NCBI RefSeq assembly: GCF_938028825.1
Contig: NZ_CALIZP010000055.1
Coordinates: 1 to 6,657, forward strand
DNA from: an uncultured Cardiobacterium sp.
Lineage (GTDB): Bacteria > Pseudomonadota > Gammaproteobacteria > Cardiobacteriales > Cardiobacteriaceae
DNA length: 6,657 bases
Direction of reading: 5' to 3'
The stretch's first letter is position 1; each line of letters opens with the position of its first letter. Shown piece after piece: positions 1 through 6,476 of this stretch. The notes under the pieces are model-generated. The model saw only the letters and a program-made list of their open reading frames with translations, ran no database searches and was not told the DNA's origin. The position numbers and the translations under genes were made by a program.

Positions 1-120
1 AAAGACATCGTACAAGTCCACCTGGCGTGGCGCTGTGCGTTTACGGGCACTTTCCGGCAGGGGAAGGAGGGACGCAAATTGCGCGCGGCTGATATCGCTT
101 GGGTAGGTTTTTCTGTTCAT
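1..120 (-). CDS. IS5-family transposase, N-terminal fragment (cut by window edge)
   Basis: Reading the minus strand from the ATG at 120-118 gives 40 uninterrupted codons to the window edge. The protein begins MNRKTYPSDISRAQF and continues through ESARKRTAPRQVDLYDVF. This opening (MNRKTYPSDIS, a basic PR.VDLY.VF segment about 35 residues in) is what I recognise as the N-terminal DUF4096-type region of IS5-family DDE transposases; these proteins cut and join the ends of their own element. The catalytic DDE part would lie beyond the left edge, so completeness cannot be judged. No Shine-Dalgarno is visible just upstream (GTAAACTATCCGC precedes the ATG), and a MITE-like repeat starts only about five bases away. 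No IS5 terminal inverted repeat was recognised between them, so the gene may be a remnant or poorly expressed. The family call rests on remembered sequence similarity, not a search. Confidence 0.8.
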   Translation of the reverse strand, partial: MNRKTYPSDISRAQFASLLPLPESARKRTAPRQVDLYDVF

Positions 121-124
121 GCGG

Positions 125-288
125 ATAGTTTACGGCAGAGACTATGTACACGTTCTAAGCTGGCAAGGCGGCGAGCCGAAGACAATACAGTTAGTACGGC
201 GCGGGTCCCATAAAAATCGCGCAGCGATTTTTATGGGTGCCCGGTCAGGCGAGCCAACACCATATCATTTCTGTTTGAAACGACTATA
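125..288 (-). repeat. MITE-like repeat, left copy, with nested palindrome
   Basis: This non-coding stretch lies between the IS5-type transposase start and the rimO stop codon. On the minus strand it begins TATAGTCGTTTCAAACAG at 288 and ends near ...GTAAACTAT at 125. Bases 247-289 (minus) match 6474-6516 (plus), the end of the IS630 element on the right, at 36 of 43 positions; all seven differences are transitions. Its core (163-200, minus: CCGTACT, then TGTC and CGGC, ending GCCTTG) also matches the core of the right-hand MITE. GGCGAGCC occurs twice in direct orientation, at 170-177 and 248-255. TA-flanked, TATAGT-type ends fit IS630/Tc1-type mobilisation. The outer boundary at 125 is uncertain because the two ends are only weakly inverted copies of each other. 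Confidence 0.6.
203..242. terminator. Palindrome inside the left MITE, possible rimO terminator
   Basis: A perfect 14-base inverted repeat, CCCATAAAAATCGC at 207-220 and its complement at 224-237, is separated by three bases (GCA). GGG at 203-205 and CCC at 240-242 can extend the stem past a small internal mismatch. It lies about 56 bases beyond the rimO stop codon, and no other hairpin followed by a T-tract is seen there, so it could end rimO transcription. However, the T-run is inside the stem rather than after it, so this is not a textbook intrinsic terminator. The palindrome is directly visible; terminator function is inference. Confidence 0.4.
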
Positions 289-298
289 TCCACCGCCC

Positions 299-1624
299 CT
301 AATAGACGCTGCCGAAGAGGTCGTGGTCGTCGCTATCGTCAATGTTCACATGGACGATGTCGCCCGCTTTTATGCCGCTGACGCCGCTGATGTGCACCAC
401 GCCGTCGATTTCCGGTGCGTCGTAGGGCGTGCGGCCAATGGCGCTGGCGCTGTCCGCATCCACGCTGTCGATGATGACTGGCAGCACGTCGCCAACTTTA
501 TCCGCGAGCAAACGCGCGCTGATTTCCGCCTGTTTTTCCATGAAGCGCTGCCGGCGTTCTTCTTTGACGGCTTCCGGCACGGCGCCGGGCAGGGCGTTCG
601 CCGCCGCACCGTCCACCGGCGAATAGGCGAAGCAGCCGGCGCGGTTGATGTCGGCGGCTTCAATGAAATCGAGCAATTCTTCGAAATCCGCTTCGCTCTC
701 GCCGGGGAAGCCGACGATGAAGGTGCTGCGGATGGCAAGATCGGGGCAAATCTCGCGCCAGCGGCGGATGCGCTCAAGCACGCGCTCGCTGCTGCCGGGG
801 CGGCGCATCGCTTTGAGGATGGCGGGGCTGGCGTGCTGGAAGGGGATGTCGAGGTAGGGCAGGATGCGGCCATCGGCCATGAGCGGGATGAGCGCGTCCA
901 CGTCCGGGTAGGGATAGACGTAGTGCAGGCGCACCCAGGCATCGAGCCGGCTGAGTTCGCGGGCCAGTTCGTAGAGGCGGGTCGGCAGCATCGCGCCGTT
1001 CCAGTTGTCCGCCTGATGACGGCTGTCCGCGCCGTAGGCGGCGGTGTCCTGGGCGACGATGAGCAATTCTTTCACGCCGTTTTTCACCAGATTCGTCGCT
1101 TCGCGCATGACTTGCCCGATGGGGCGGCTGTGCAGGCGGCCGCGCAGGTCGGGGATGATGCAGAAGGTGCATTTGTGGTCGCAGCCTTCGGCGATTTTCA
1201 GGTAGGCGTAGTGGCGCGGGGTAAGTTTGAGGCCGGAGGAGGGAATGAGGTCGAGGTGCGGGTTGTAGGGCGGCTTGGGCAGGTGTTCGTGCACCGCGCT
1301 CATCACCGATTCGTAGGCCTGCGGGCCGGTGATGGCGAGCACGGAGGGATGCACGGCGCGGATTTTTTCCGGCTGCACGCCGAGGCAGCCGGTAACGATG
1401 ACTTTGCCGTTTTCGCGGATGGCTTCGCCGATGGTGGCGAGCGATTCGGCCACCGCTTCGTTGATGAAGCCGCAGGTGTTGACGATGACGAGGTCGGCGT
1501 CGTCGTAGCGCTTGGTGATGGCGTAGCCGTCGGCGCTGATTTGCGTGAGGATGCGCTCGGAATCGACCAGCGCTTTCGGGCAGCCGAGGCTGACGAAACC
1601 GATGGCGGGTTGATGTTGGCTCAT
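299..1624 (-). CDS. rimO: Ribosomal protein S12 methylthiotransferase RimO
   Basis: RimO is a radical-SAM enzyme that adds a methylthio group to the beta carbon of a conserved aspartate in ribosomal protein S12, in the cytoplasm. The 441-residue product has the usual family length and three expected domains. The N-terminal MTTase domain has cluster-ligand cysteines C15 (SLGCPKA), C51 (NTCGFI) and C80 (TGCLG). The central radical-SAM domain has CX3CX2C at C148, C152 and C155 (GCDHKCTFCIIP). A C-terminal TRAM-like domain starts near residue 376 and ends DLFGSVY. GCPKALVDSE and the DLFG-type end favour RimO over its tRNA-modifying relative MiaB. The frame is open to an ATG at 1711, but I chose the ATG at 1624: conserved sequence starts there, it gives the normal length, and a minus-strand TACAAT box at 1656-1661 would put the transcript start downstream of the earlier ATGs. 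No strong Shine-Dalgarno precedes it. It is transcribed alone, divergently from the CBS gene. No frameshift or missing key residue is seen. Confidence 0.95.
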   Translation of the reverse strand: MSQHQPAIGFVSLGCPKALVDSERILTQISADGYAITKRYDDADLVIVNTCGFINEAVAESLATIGEAIRENGKVIVTGCLGVQPEKIRAVHPSVLAITGPQAYESVMSAVHEHLPKPPYNPHLDLIPSSGLKLTPRHYAYLKIAEGCDHKCTFCIIPDLRGRLHSRPIGQVMREATNLVKNGVKELLIVAQDTAAYGADSRHQADNWNGAMLPTRLYELARELSRLDAWVRLHYVYPYPDVDALIPLMADGRILPYLDIPFQHASPAILKAMRRPGSSERVLERIRRWREICPDLAIRSTFIVGFPGESEADFEELLDFIEAADINRAGCFAYSPVDGAAANALPGAVPEAVKEERRQRFMEKQAEISARLLADKVGDVLPVIIDSVDADSASAIGRTPYDAPEIDGVVHISGVSGIKAGDIVHVNIDDSDDHDLFGSVY

Positions 1625-1655
1625 GATGTTGGCTGTTGTCGGAAAAAGGGCGGCG

Positions 1656-1684
1656 ATTGTAGCGGAAAAGCGCATGGCTGACGC
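1656..1684 (-). promoter_or_regulatory. Candidate rimO promoter
   Basis: On the minus strand a good -10 box, TACAAT, lies at 1661-1656, with a weak -35 (GCGTCA, 1684-1679) at a 17-base spacing. This predicts a leader of roughly 25 bases before the ATG at 1624 and helps choose that start. The -10 is clear; the -35 matches consensus at only about half its positions. Confidence 0.45.
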
Positions 1685-1740
1685 GTTTGGCCGTGGCGGG
1701 TGGGGACGCACATTTCTTTGTGGAATAACGCGTAAAGGTC

Positions 1741-1769
1741 GCTGTTTTCTGTGGTTTTCACGTTACAAT
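1741..1769 (+). promoter_or_regulatory. Candidate promoter of the CBS-transporter operon
   Basis: TACAAT at 1764-1769 is a good sigma-70 -10 box about 32 bases before the ATG at 1802. No good -35 is seen at the usual distance (GCTGTT at 1741-1746 is the 17-base-spaced hexamer), so the promoter may be weak or need an activator. It is back to back with the rimO promoter in a 177-base divergent gap. Confidence 0.4.
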
Positions 1770-1801
1770 TAAGCCATCCCCACTACCGCAAGGAGATTCC
1801 C

Positions 1802-2281
1802 ATGAACTACACCTGTCACGATGTGATGCTGCCGCACCGCCCGACGCTGCATGCGGCGATGACGATTGCCGGCGCGTTCGCCGCCATCCACCACCTCAAC
1901 GAACGTTTTTTCCCGGTGGTGGATGACAAGGGCGATTTCATCGGCGTGTTCAACAGCATGTCGCTGGTGGAACTGCTGCTGCCGCGCAGCCTCACCGCCA
2001 ACCTCGGCCGCGAGATGAACCCGCCGGAGCTCAATTTCATGCGAACCTCGGTCGCCGAGCTGCGGATGCGCCTGCATGAACATTACGAAGAGCCGATTAC
2101 GGATTTTCTCATGCGCGACGGCCTGCCGCTGTGCTCCCCCGACACCGGCCTGATGGAAGCACTTTACCTGCTGTACCGCCTGCGCCGCAGTCATGCGGTG
2201 GTGCTGGCAAAGGGCACGCGCCACTATCTCGGCCTGGTCAGCGTCAACAGCGTGCTGGACAGCATCGTCAAGAGTGTGTAG
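1802..2281 (+). CDS. Small double-CBS-domain protein
   Basis: This 159-residue soluble protein consists almost entirely of two CBS motifs, about residues 5-65 (HDVMLPHRPTLHAAM ... FFPVVDDKGDFIGVFNSMSLVELL) and 97-157 (ITDFLMRDGLPLCSPDTGLMEAL ... HAVVLAKGTRHYLGLVSVNSVLDSI). Each has the expected helix, then a ..PVVD..G..IG.. strand pair, then a helix. A CBS pair usually forms a Bateman module that binds adenine nucleotides and regulates a partner protein. No catalytic domain, membrane segment or signal peptide is visible. The ATG at 1802 was chosen because AAGGAG (1790-1795) lies six bases upstream; an earlier in-frame ATG at 1751 lies upstream of the predicted -10 box. The stop codon overlaps the Shine-Dalgarno of the transporter gene, implying one transcript and possibly coupled translation. 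Regulation of that transporter is therefore a reasonable inference, but neither ligand nor partner can be read from sequence. Confidence 0.85.
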   Translation: MNYTCHDVMLPHRPTLHAAMTIAGAFAAIHHLNERFFPVVDDKGDFIGVFNSMSLVELLLPRSLTANLGREMNPPELNFMRTSVAELRMRLHEHYEEPITDFLMRDGLPLCSPDTGLMEALYLLYRLRRSHAVVLAKGTRHYLGLVSVNSVLDSIVKSV

Positions 2282-2285
2282 GAGG
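2279..2285 (+). promoter_or_regulatory. Shine-Dalgarno overlapping the upstream stop codon
   Basis: TAGGAGG combines the CBS gene's TAG stop (2279-2281) with an AGGAGG ribosome-binding site (2280-2285), five bases before the transporter ATG at 2291. This geometry supports translational coupling of the two genes. Confidence 0.8.
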
Positions 2286-2290
2286 ACGCC

Positions 2291-3616
2291 ATGCACGAAT
2301 CCCACGTTATCTTTGGCCTCAACCCGATGTGGCTCTCCGGCCTCATCCTGGTCACCGTTTACATCATCCTCATCACGGAAAAGCTCAACCGCGCGGTCAC
2401 GGCGCTGCTCGGCGCGGTGCTGATGATTTACTGCGGCCTGCTCAACCAGCAGCAGGCGCTGGGGAAAGTCGATTTCAACACACTGTGGCTGCTTACCGGC
2501 ATGATGATGCTGGTCAACATCACCGCGAAAACCGGCGTTTTCCAGTACGTCGCCATCCGCTCGGCGAAATGGGTGCGCGCCGACCCGGTCGGCATCATGC
2601 TGATGCTGGCCGGCATCACCGCCCTCTTCTCCGCGCTGCTGGATAACGTGACCACGGTGCTGCTCGTCACCCCGGTCACGCTGCTGATTACCGAACAGCT
2701 CAAAGTGCGCGCCTTCCCCTACCTCTTCGCCACCATCCTCGCTTCCAACATCGGCGGCACGGCGACGCTCATCGGCGATCCGCCGAACATCATCATCGGC
2801 TCGAAAAACGGCCTCAGCTTCGGCGAATTCATCTACCACATGACGCCGATCGCCCTCATTGTCATGCTCGCCGTCTGTTTCGTGCTGTGGCTTATCCATC
2901 GCCGCAACCTGAAAACCACCCTGCGCGCCCGCGCCGCCATCATGCGTTTCAATGAAAAAGACGCGATTACCGATGTCTGCCTGCTGAAAAAATGCGCTTT
3001 CGTCTTTATCCTCGTCCTCCTCGGCTTCTTCGCCGGCCACCCGCTCGGCGTCGAGCCCGGCACCGTGGCGCTTTCCGGCGCGGCTCTCCTGATGCTGCTC
3101 GCTTATGGCCGTTATCCGGCGGAAAAGCAGACGGAAAACGTCCACCACGCCTTCGCCGAAGTGGAATGGATCACCATCTTCTTCTTCATGGGGCTGTTCA
3201 TCATTGTCGGCGCGGTCGAACAAAGTGGTTTTTTGGACGTGCTGGGACACAAACTCGTCGCCGCCACCGAGGGCAATGTGCCGAAAATGGCCTATGCCGT
3301 GCTGTGGGTCTCGGCGCTCCTGTCTTCCGTGCTGGACAACATCCCCTTCGTCGCCACCATGATCCCGCTCTTGCAATCGGCAGGAGCGGGCATCGATCCG
3401 GCAACCTTTGAACCGGTGTGGTGGGCCCTGGCTTTGGGTGCCTGCCTCGGCGGCAACGGCACCCTGATTGGCGCCAGCGCCAACCTCACCGTCGCTGCCT
3501 TTGCCGAACGCGCCAAACAGCCCATCGGCATGGTGCAGTTCGCCAAATACGCCTTCCCGCTGATGCTCCTGACGATACTGCTGTCGCACATCTACCTGTG
3601 GCTGCGCTATTTCTGA
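2291..3616 (+). CDS. ArsB/NhaD-superfamily (CitMHS-type) membrane transporter
   Basis: This 441-residue, very hydrophobic inner-membrane protein has roughly 11 to 14 membrane-crossing or re-entrant segments; examples are residues 14-29, 35-51, 64-84, 99-119, 184-202, 293-313 and 421-438. It shows the two-fold repeat of the ion-transporter superfamily. The first half has LLDNVTTVLL (D118, N119) and GGTATLIGDPPNIIIGS (155-171); the second has VLDNIPFVATMIPL (D349, N350) and GGNGTLIGASANLTVAA (387-403). Asparagines N166 and N398 sit in equivalent places and, by analogy with structurally known relatives, would help form the substrate or cation site. Relatives include arsenite pumps, NhaD Na+/H+ antiporters, citrate-metal transporters and the P-protein group. 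The DNVTTVLL and GDPPN forms look closest to the generic ArsB/NhaD permeases, so I do not name a substrate. No arsR or arsC is adjacent. It is preceded by a CBS-domain gene that may regulate it and followed by a strong terminator. The gene looks intact. Confidence 0.85.
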   Translation: MHESHVIFGLNPMWLSGLILVTVYIILITEKLNRAVTALLGAVLMIYCGLLNQQQALGKVDFNTLWLLTGMMMLVNITAKTGVFQYVAIRSAKWVRADPVGIMLMLAGITALFSALLDNVTTVLLVTPVTLLITEQLKVRAFPYLFATILASNIGGTATLIGDPPNIIIGSKNGLSFGEFIYHMTPIALIVMLAVCFVLWLIHRRNLKTTLRARAAIMRFNEKDAITDVCLLKKCAFVFILVLLGFFAGHPLGVEPGTVALSGAALLMLLAYGRYPAEKQTENVHHAFAEVEWITIFFFMGLFIIVGAVEQSGFLDVLGHKLVAATEGNVPKMAYAVLWVSALLSSVLDNIPFVATMIPLLQSAGAGIDPATFEPVWWALALGACLGGNGTLIGASANLTVAAFAERAKQPIGMVQFAKYAFPLMLLTILLSHIYLWLRYF

Positions 3617-3626
3617 GCCCGTGCAG

Positions 3627-3649
3627 GCCCGCCGCGAGGCGGGCTTTTT
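3627..3649 (+). terminator. Rho-independent terminator of the CBS-transporter operon
   Basis: A perfect 7-bp GC stem, GCCCGCC (3627-3633) and GGCGGGC (3638-3644), closes a GCGA (GNRA) tetraloop and is followed at once by five T's (3645-3649). It starts 10 bases after the transporter stop codon. Confidence 0.9.
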
Positions 3650-3703
3650 GTGCGGCAACTTCACAAAAAGCCAAACGAAATCCTCAATTTACACAGTACA
3701 AAA

Positions 3704-3720
3704 ACGCCTGTGGCAGGCGT
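3704..3720. promoter_or_regulatory. Inverted repeat in the glgP leader, possible operator
   Basis: ACGCCTG (3704-3710) and CAGGCGT (3714-3720) form a perfect 7-base inverted repeat around TGG. It lies between the upstream terminator and the phosphorylase Shine-Dalgarno. A TATCAT hexamer (3720-3725) that could act as a -10 overlaps its right arm, but no good -35 is found at the right distance. The repeat could be a repressor site or an mRNA hairpin; it has no T-tract, so it is not a terminator. Function is inference. Confidence 0.3.
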
Positions 3721-3747
3721 ATCATCTGCTCCGAAAATCCACACCCC

Positions 3748-3753
3748 GGAGGG
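3748..3753 (+). promoter_or_regulatory. Shine-Dalgarno that fixes the glgP start
   Basis: GGAGGG lies seven bases before the ATG at 3761. The reading frame stays open upstream to an ATG at 3650, but that start falls at the edge of the previous terminator and lacks such a site, so 3761 is the start. Confidence 0.8.
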
Positions 3754-3760
3754 TCCCACC

Positions 3761-6313
3761 ATGACATTAACCGAACAGCAAAAATACCCCTACCGCGCCC
3801 CGGGCAGCGACGTGCAAAGCCTGAAAGAAGCGCTTGTTTACAAACTGATTTTCGGCCTCGGCTGCCCGCCGTCGGAAGCCACCAAAACCAACTGGCTGAA
3901 CGCCGCCCTGCTCGCTGTGCGCGACCTTGCCGCCGAACGCTGGCTGCAAACCACCCTGCACCTGCGCCGCGACCACCTGCGCCGCGTCTATTACCTCTCC
4001 ATGGAATACCTGATGGGCCGCGCCCTCTCCAACGCGCTCATCGCCGAAGACGTCTATGACGCCATGCGCGAAGCACTCGCCGAACTGGGGCAGGACCTGA
4101 ACGAAATCATCGCCGAAGAAGGCGATCCCGGCCTCGGCAACGGCGGCCTCGGCCGCCTCGCCGCCTGCTTCATGGACAGCCTCGCCACCCTGCGCATTCC
4201 CGCCATCGGCTACGGCATCCGCTACGAATACGGCATGTTCCGCCAGGTCATTGAAAACGGCAAACAGGTCGAGCAGCCCGACACCTGGACCGAGCAGGAC
4301 ATCGCCTGGCAATTCCGCCGCCCGAGCAAGCGCTACACCATCCGCTTCGGCGGCAACGTCCACTACCAGGGCGAGCAGTGCATCTGGAACAACAGCGAAC
4401 AAATCACCGCGCTTGCCTATGACCAGATCATCCCCGGTTTCGACACTGACGTCTCTGACACCCTGCGCCTGTGGTGGGCACACGCGGGCGATGTCTTCAA
4501 CCTCGGCGACTTCAACAAGGGCGACTACTTCGCCGCCATCGAGAAACAGACCACCTCGGAAAACGTCTCGCGTGTCCTCTATCCGGACGATTCGACCACC
4601 GTCGGCCGCGAGCTGCGCCTGCGTCAGGAATACTTCCTCGTCTCCGCCTCGGTGCAGGACATCGTGCGCCGCCACCTCAAAGAAAACGACGACCTGACCA
4701 ACCTCACCGATACCGTCGTCATCCACTTGAACGACACCCATCCCGTGCTCGCCATCCCCGAGCTGATGCGCATCCTGATTGACGAATACGCCGTCAAATG
4801 GGACGACGCCTGGGCGGCCTGTCAGAAAATCTTCTCCTACACCAACCACACCCTGATGAGCGAAGCGCTTGAAAGCTGGCCGGTGGACATGATCGGCCGC
4901 ATCCTGCCGCGCCACCTGCAACTCATCTTCGAAATCAACGAACACTTCCTCAGTCAACTGCGCGCACAGGGCATGGATGACGACTTCATCCGCCGCGTCT
5001 CCATCATCGACGAAGAAGGCGGCCGCCGTGTGCGCATGGCATGGCTGGCAGTCATCGGCTCGCACAAAGTGAACGGCGTCGCCAAAATCCACTCCGAGCT
5101 CATGGTCAAATCCCTCTTCGCCGACTTCGCCCGCCTCTGGCCGGAGCGCTTTACCAACGTCACGAACGGCGTGACCCCGCGCCGCTGGATCGCCCTTGCC
5201 AACCGGGGCCTCGCGCAAGTGCTTGACCGCCACATCGGCAGAGGATGGCGCAGCCACCTTGAAGATCTCGCCAAACTCAACCCGCTCAAAGAAGACGCCG
5301 CTTTCCGGTCCGAAATCCGCGCTGTCAAACTCGAAAACAAACGCCGCCTCGCCGAATACATCAAAGACGAACTCGGCATCAAGGTGAACCCGGAAGCGCT
5401 ATTTGACGTGCAAATCAAGCGCATCCACGAATACAAGCGGCAACTCTTGAATGTGCTGCACATCGTCAGCCGTTACAACCAGATCCTGAAAAACCCGCAC
5501 GGCGAGTGGGTGCCGCGCGTCTTCATCTTCGCCGGCAAGGCGGCAAGCGCCTACTACGCGGCGAAAAAAATCATCCACCTCATCAACGATGTGGCGGACG
5601 TCATCAACAACGACGGCCGCATCCGCGATCTCATCAAAGTCGTCTTCATCCCCAACTACGGCGTCAGCCTCGCCCAGCTCATCATCCCCGCCGCCGACAT
5701 CTCCGAACAAATCTCGCTGGCGGGCACCGAAGCCTCCGGTACCAGCAACATGAAATTTGCGTTGAACGGTGCGCTCACCGTCGGCACGCTGGACGGCGCC
5801 AACGTGGAGATCCTGAACGCCGTCGGCGAAGACAACATCTTCATCTTCGGCAACACCGTCGAAGAAGTCGAAGCCCTGCGTCAGCGCGGCTACTCGCCGC
5901 TGCTCTACCTCGAAAGCGACAAAGAACTGCACGAGACCGTGATGCAAATTACCTCCGGCGCCTTCTCGCCGGAAGAACCGAGCCGCTACCACGAAAACCT
6001 GCACATCTTCAGCGACTATTACCAGGTGCTGGCCGATTTCCGCAGCTACGTCGAAGCGCAGGCGCGCATTGACCGCTGCTACCGCAACCAGGACGCCTGG
6101 GTCAAGGCGGCAATCGCCAACATCGCCAACATGGGCTACTTCTCCTCCGACCGCGCCATCGAAGACTACGCCCGCGACATCTGGCACATCCGGCCGCTGC
6201 CGGAAATCGGTGCCATCACCGGAAATGCACAGGACGACAACAAACCTGCCGCAGTGGAAGAAGAAACGCCGGGCGCAGCGGCAGCGAAAAAGCCGAAACA
6301 CAAAAAACACTGA
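3761..6313 (+). CDS. glgP: Glycogen/maltodextrin phosphorylase
   Basis: This PLP-dependent GT35 enzyme releases glucose-1-phosphate from the non-reducing ends of glycogen or maltodextrin in the cytoplasm. The 850-residue product shows the family motifs in order: YYLSMEYLMGR (around M81), GNGGLGRLAACFMDS (126-140), HLNDTHPVLAIPELMR, SYTNHTLMSEALESWP (H363, matching the substrate-site His377 of the muscle enzyme), TNVTNGVTPRRWI, KRIHEYKRQLLN (K559-R560, matching phosphate-contacting K568-R569) and EASGTSNMKFALNGAL, with PLP lysine K665. The conserved fold ends near DIWHIRPLP. A tail of about 31 residues follows (820-850): acidic, then alanine-rich, then lysine/histidine-rich (KKPKHKKH). This makes it longer than the roughly 800-815 residues of the E. 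coli enzymes. It stands alone between two terminators, with no glgB, glgC, glgA or malQ in the window, so glycogen versus maltodextrin preference (GlgP versus MalP) cannot be decided here. All catalytic residues checked are present. Confidence 0.95.
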   Translation: MTLTEQQKYPYRAPGSDVQSLKEALVYKLIFGLGCPPSEATKTNWLNAALLAVRDLAAERWLQTTLHLRRDHLRRVYYLSMEYLMGRALSNALIAEDVYDAMREALAELGQDLNEIIAEEGDPGLGNGGLGRLAACFMDSLATLRIPAIGYGIRYEYGMFRQVIENGKQVEQPDTWTEQDIAWQFRRPSKRYTIRFGGNVHYQGEQCIWNNSEQITALAYDQIIPGFDTDVSDTLRLWWAHAGDVFNLGDFNKGDYFAAIEKQTTSENVSRVLYPDDSTTVGRELRLRQEYFLVSASVQDIVRRHLKENDDLTNLTDTVVIHLNDTHPVLAIPELMRILIDEYAVKWDDAWAACQKIFSYTNHTLMSEALESWPVDMIGRILPRHLQLIFEINEHFLSQLRAQGMDDDFIRRVSIIDEEGGRRVRMAWLAVIGSHKVNGVAKIHSELMVKSLFADFARLWPERFTNVTNGVTPRRWIALANRGLAQVLDRHIGRGWRSHLEDLAKLNPLKEDAAFRSEIRAVKLENKRRLAEYIKDELGIKVNPEALFDVQIKRIHEYKRQLLNVLHIVSRYNQILKNPHGEWVPRVFIFAGKAASAYYAAKKIIHLINDVADVINNDGRIRDLIKVVFIPNYGVSLAQLIIPAADISEQISLAGTEASGTSNMKFALNGALTVGTLDGANVEILNAVGEDNIFIFGNTVEEVEALRQRGYSPLLYLESDKELHETVMQITSGAFSPEEPSRYHENLHIFSDYYQVLADFRSYVEAQARIDRCYRNQDAWVKAAIANIANMGYFSSDRAIEDYARDIWHIRPLPEIGAITGNAQDDNKPAAVEEETPGAAAAKKPKHKKH

Positions 6314-6345
6314 CGGCGGGCGGCAACGCCCCTGCACGACAAAGA

Positions 6346-6370
6346 CCCCGCCGCCCGGCGGGGCCTTTTT
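6346..6370 (+). terminator. Rho-independent terminator of glgP
   Basis: A GC-only stem, CCCCGCC (6346-6352) and GGCGGGG (6357-6363), with a four-base loop is followed by CC and five T's (6366-6370), 32 bases after the phosphorylase stop codon. A smaller hairpin with a GCAA tetraloop, GGGCG/CGCCC at 6318-6331, precedes it. Confidence 0.9.
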
Positions 6371-6476
6371 ATAGTTAAGCATCTAAAATCATAACGGCGT
6401 TGCGTCGCCTTGCCGTACTGGTTTGTACTGTCTGCGGCGACGCGCCTTGTTACGCTTTTTTATCTGTCCAACTATA
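6370..6476. repeat. MITE-like repeat, right copy (about 107 bp)
   Basis: The element is bounded by TATAGTT (6370-6376) and its exact complement AACTATA (6470-6476). The similarity of the ends continues imperfectly inward for about 25 bases, to ATAAC on the left and GTTAC on the right. Inside, GCGTCGCC (6402-6409) and GGCGACGC (6436-6443) form an 8-bp stem around a loop with two GTACTG copies (6415-6420, 6425-6430). The core CCGTACT..TGTC..CGGC..GCCTTG matches the left MITE. No reading frame of note is present, and TA-bounded ends fit an IS630/Tc1-type mechanism. It starts at the last T of the glgP terminator and abuts the IS630 end. Calling it mobile is inference from structure and repetition. 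Confidence 0.65.

Noticed and set aside
121..298. A tRNA, small RNA gene or riboswitch in the gap beside rimO
   Set aside because: No cloverleaf or known riboswitch features were found; the structure is explained by the repeat family.
119..1681. A 520-codon open frame on the plus strand opposite rimO
   Set aside because: It is the antisense shadow of a clearly conserved RimO gene. Its translation is low-complexity (rich in A, G, D, V, H, F), with no recognisable domain and no Shine-Dalgarno.
1625..1711. Longer RimO start at 1711 or 1675
   Set aside because: The extra residues match no RimO domain, and the likely -10 box at 1656-1661 lies inside that stretch, so those codons would precede the transcript.
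2291..3616. Naming the transporter arsB, nhaD or a citrate carrier
   Set aside because: The superfamily motifs are shared by carriers of very different substrates, and no arsenic, sodium or citrate genes are adjacent.
1769..3664. A 631-codon minus-strand open frame across the CBS and transporter genes
   Set aside because: It spans two real genes and a terminator, and its product is a Q/H/D/E/R-rich mirror composition typical of antisense frames in GC-rich DNA.
3767..5257. A 496-codon minus-strand open frame within glgP, and a similar one at 5399-6382
   Set aside because: Both lie opposite strongly conserved phosphorylase sequence, have biased V/D/A/G composition and show no family motif.
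6401..6446. Repeated GTACTG and GCGTCGCC/GGCGACGC as a CRISPR-like or tandem repeat array
   Set aside because: There are only two short direct copies 10 bases apart within one foldable element, with no regular spacers.
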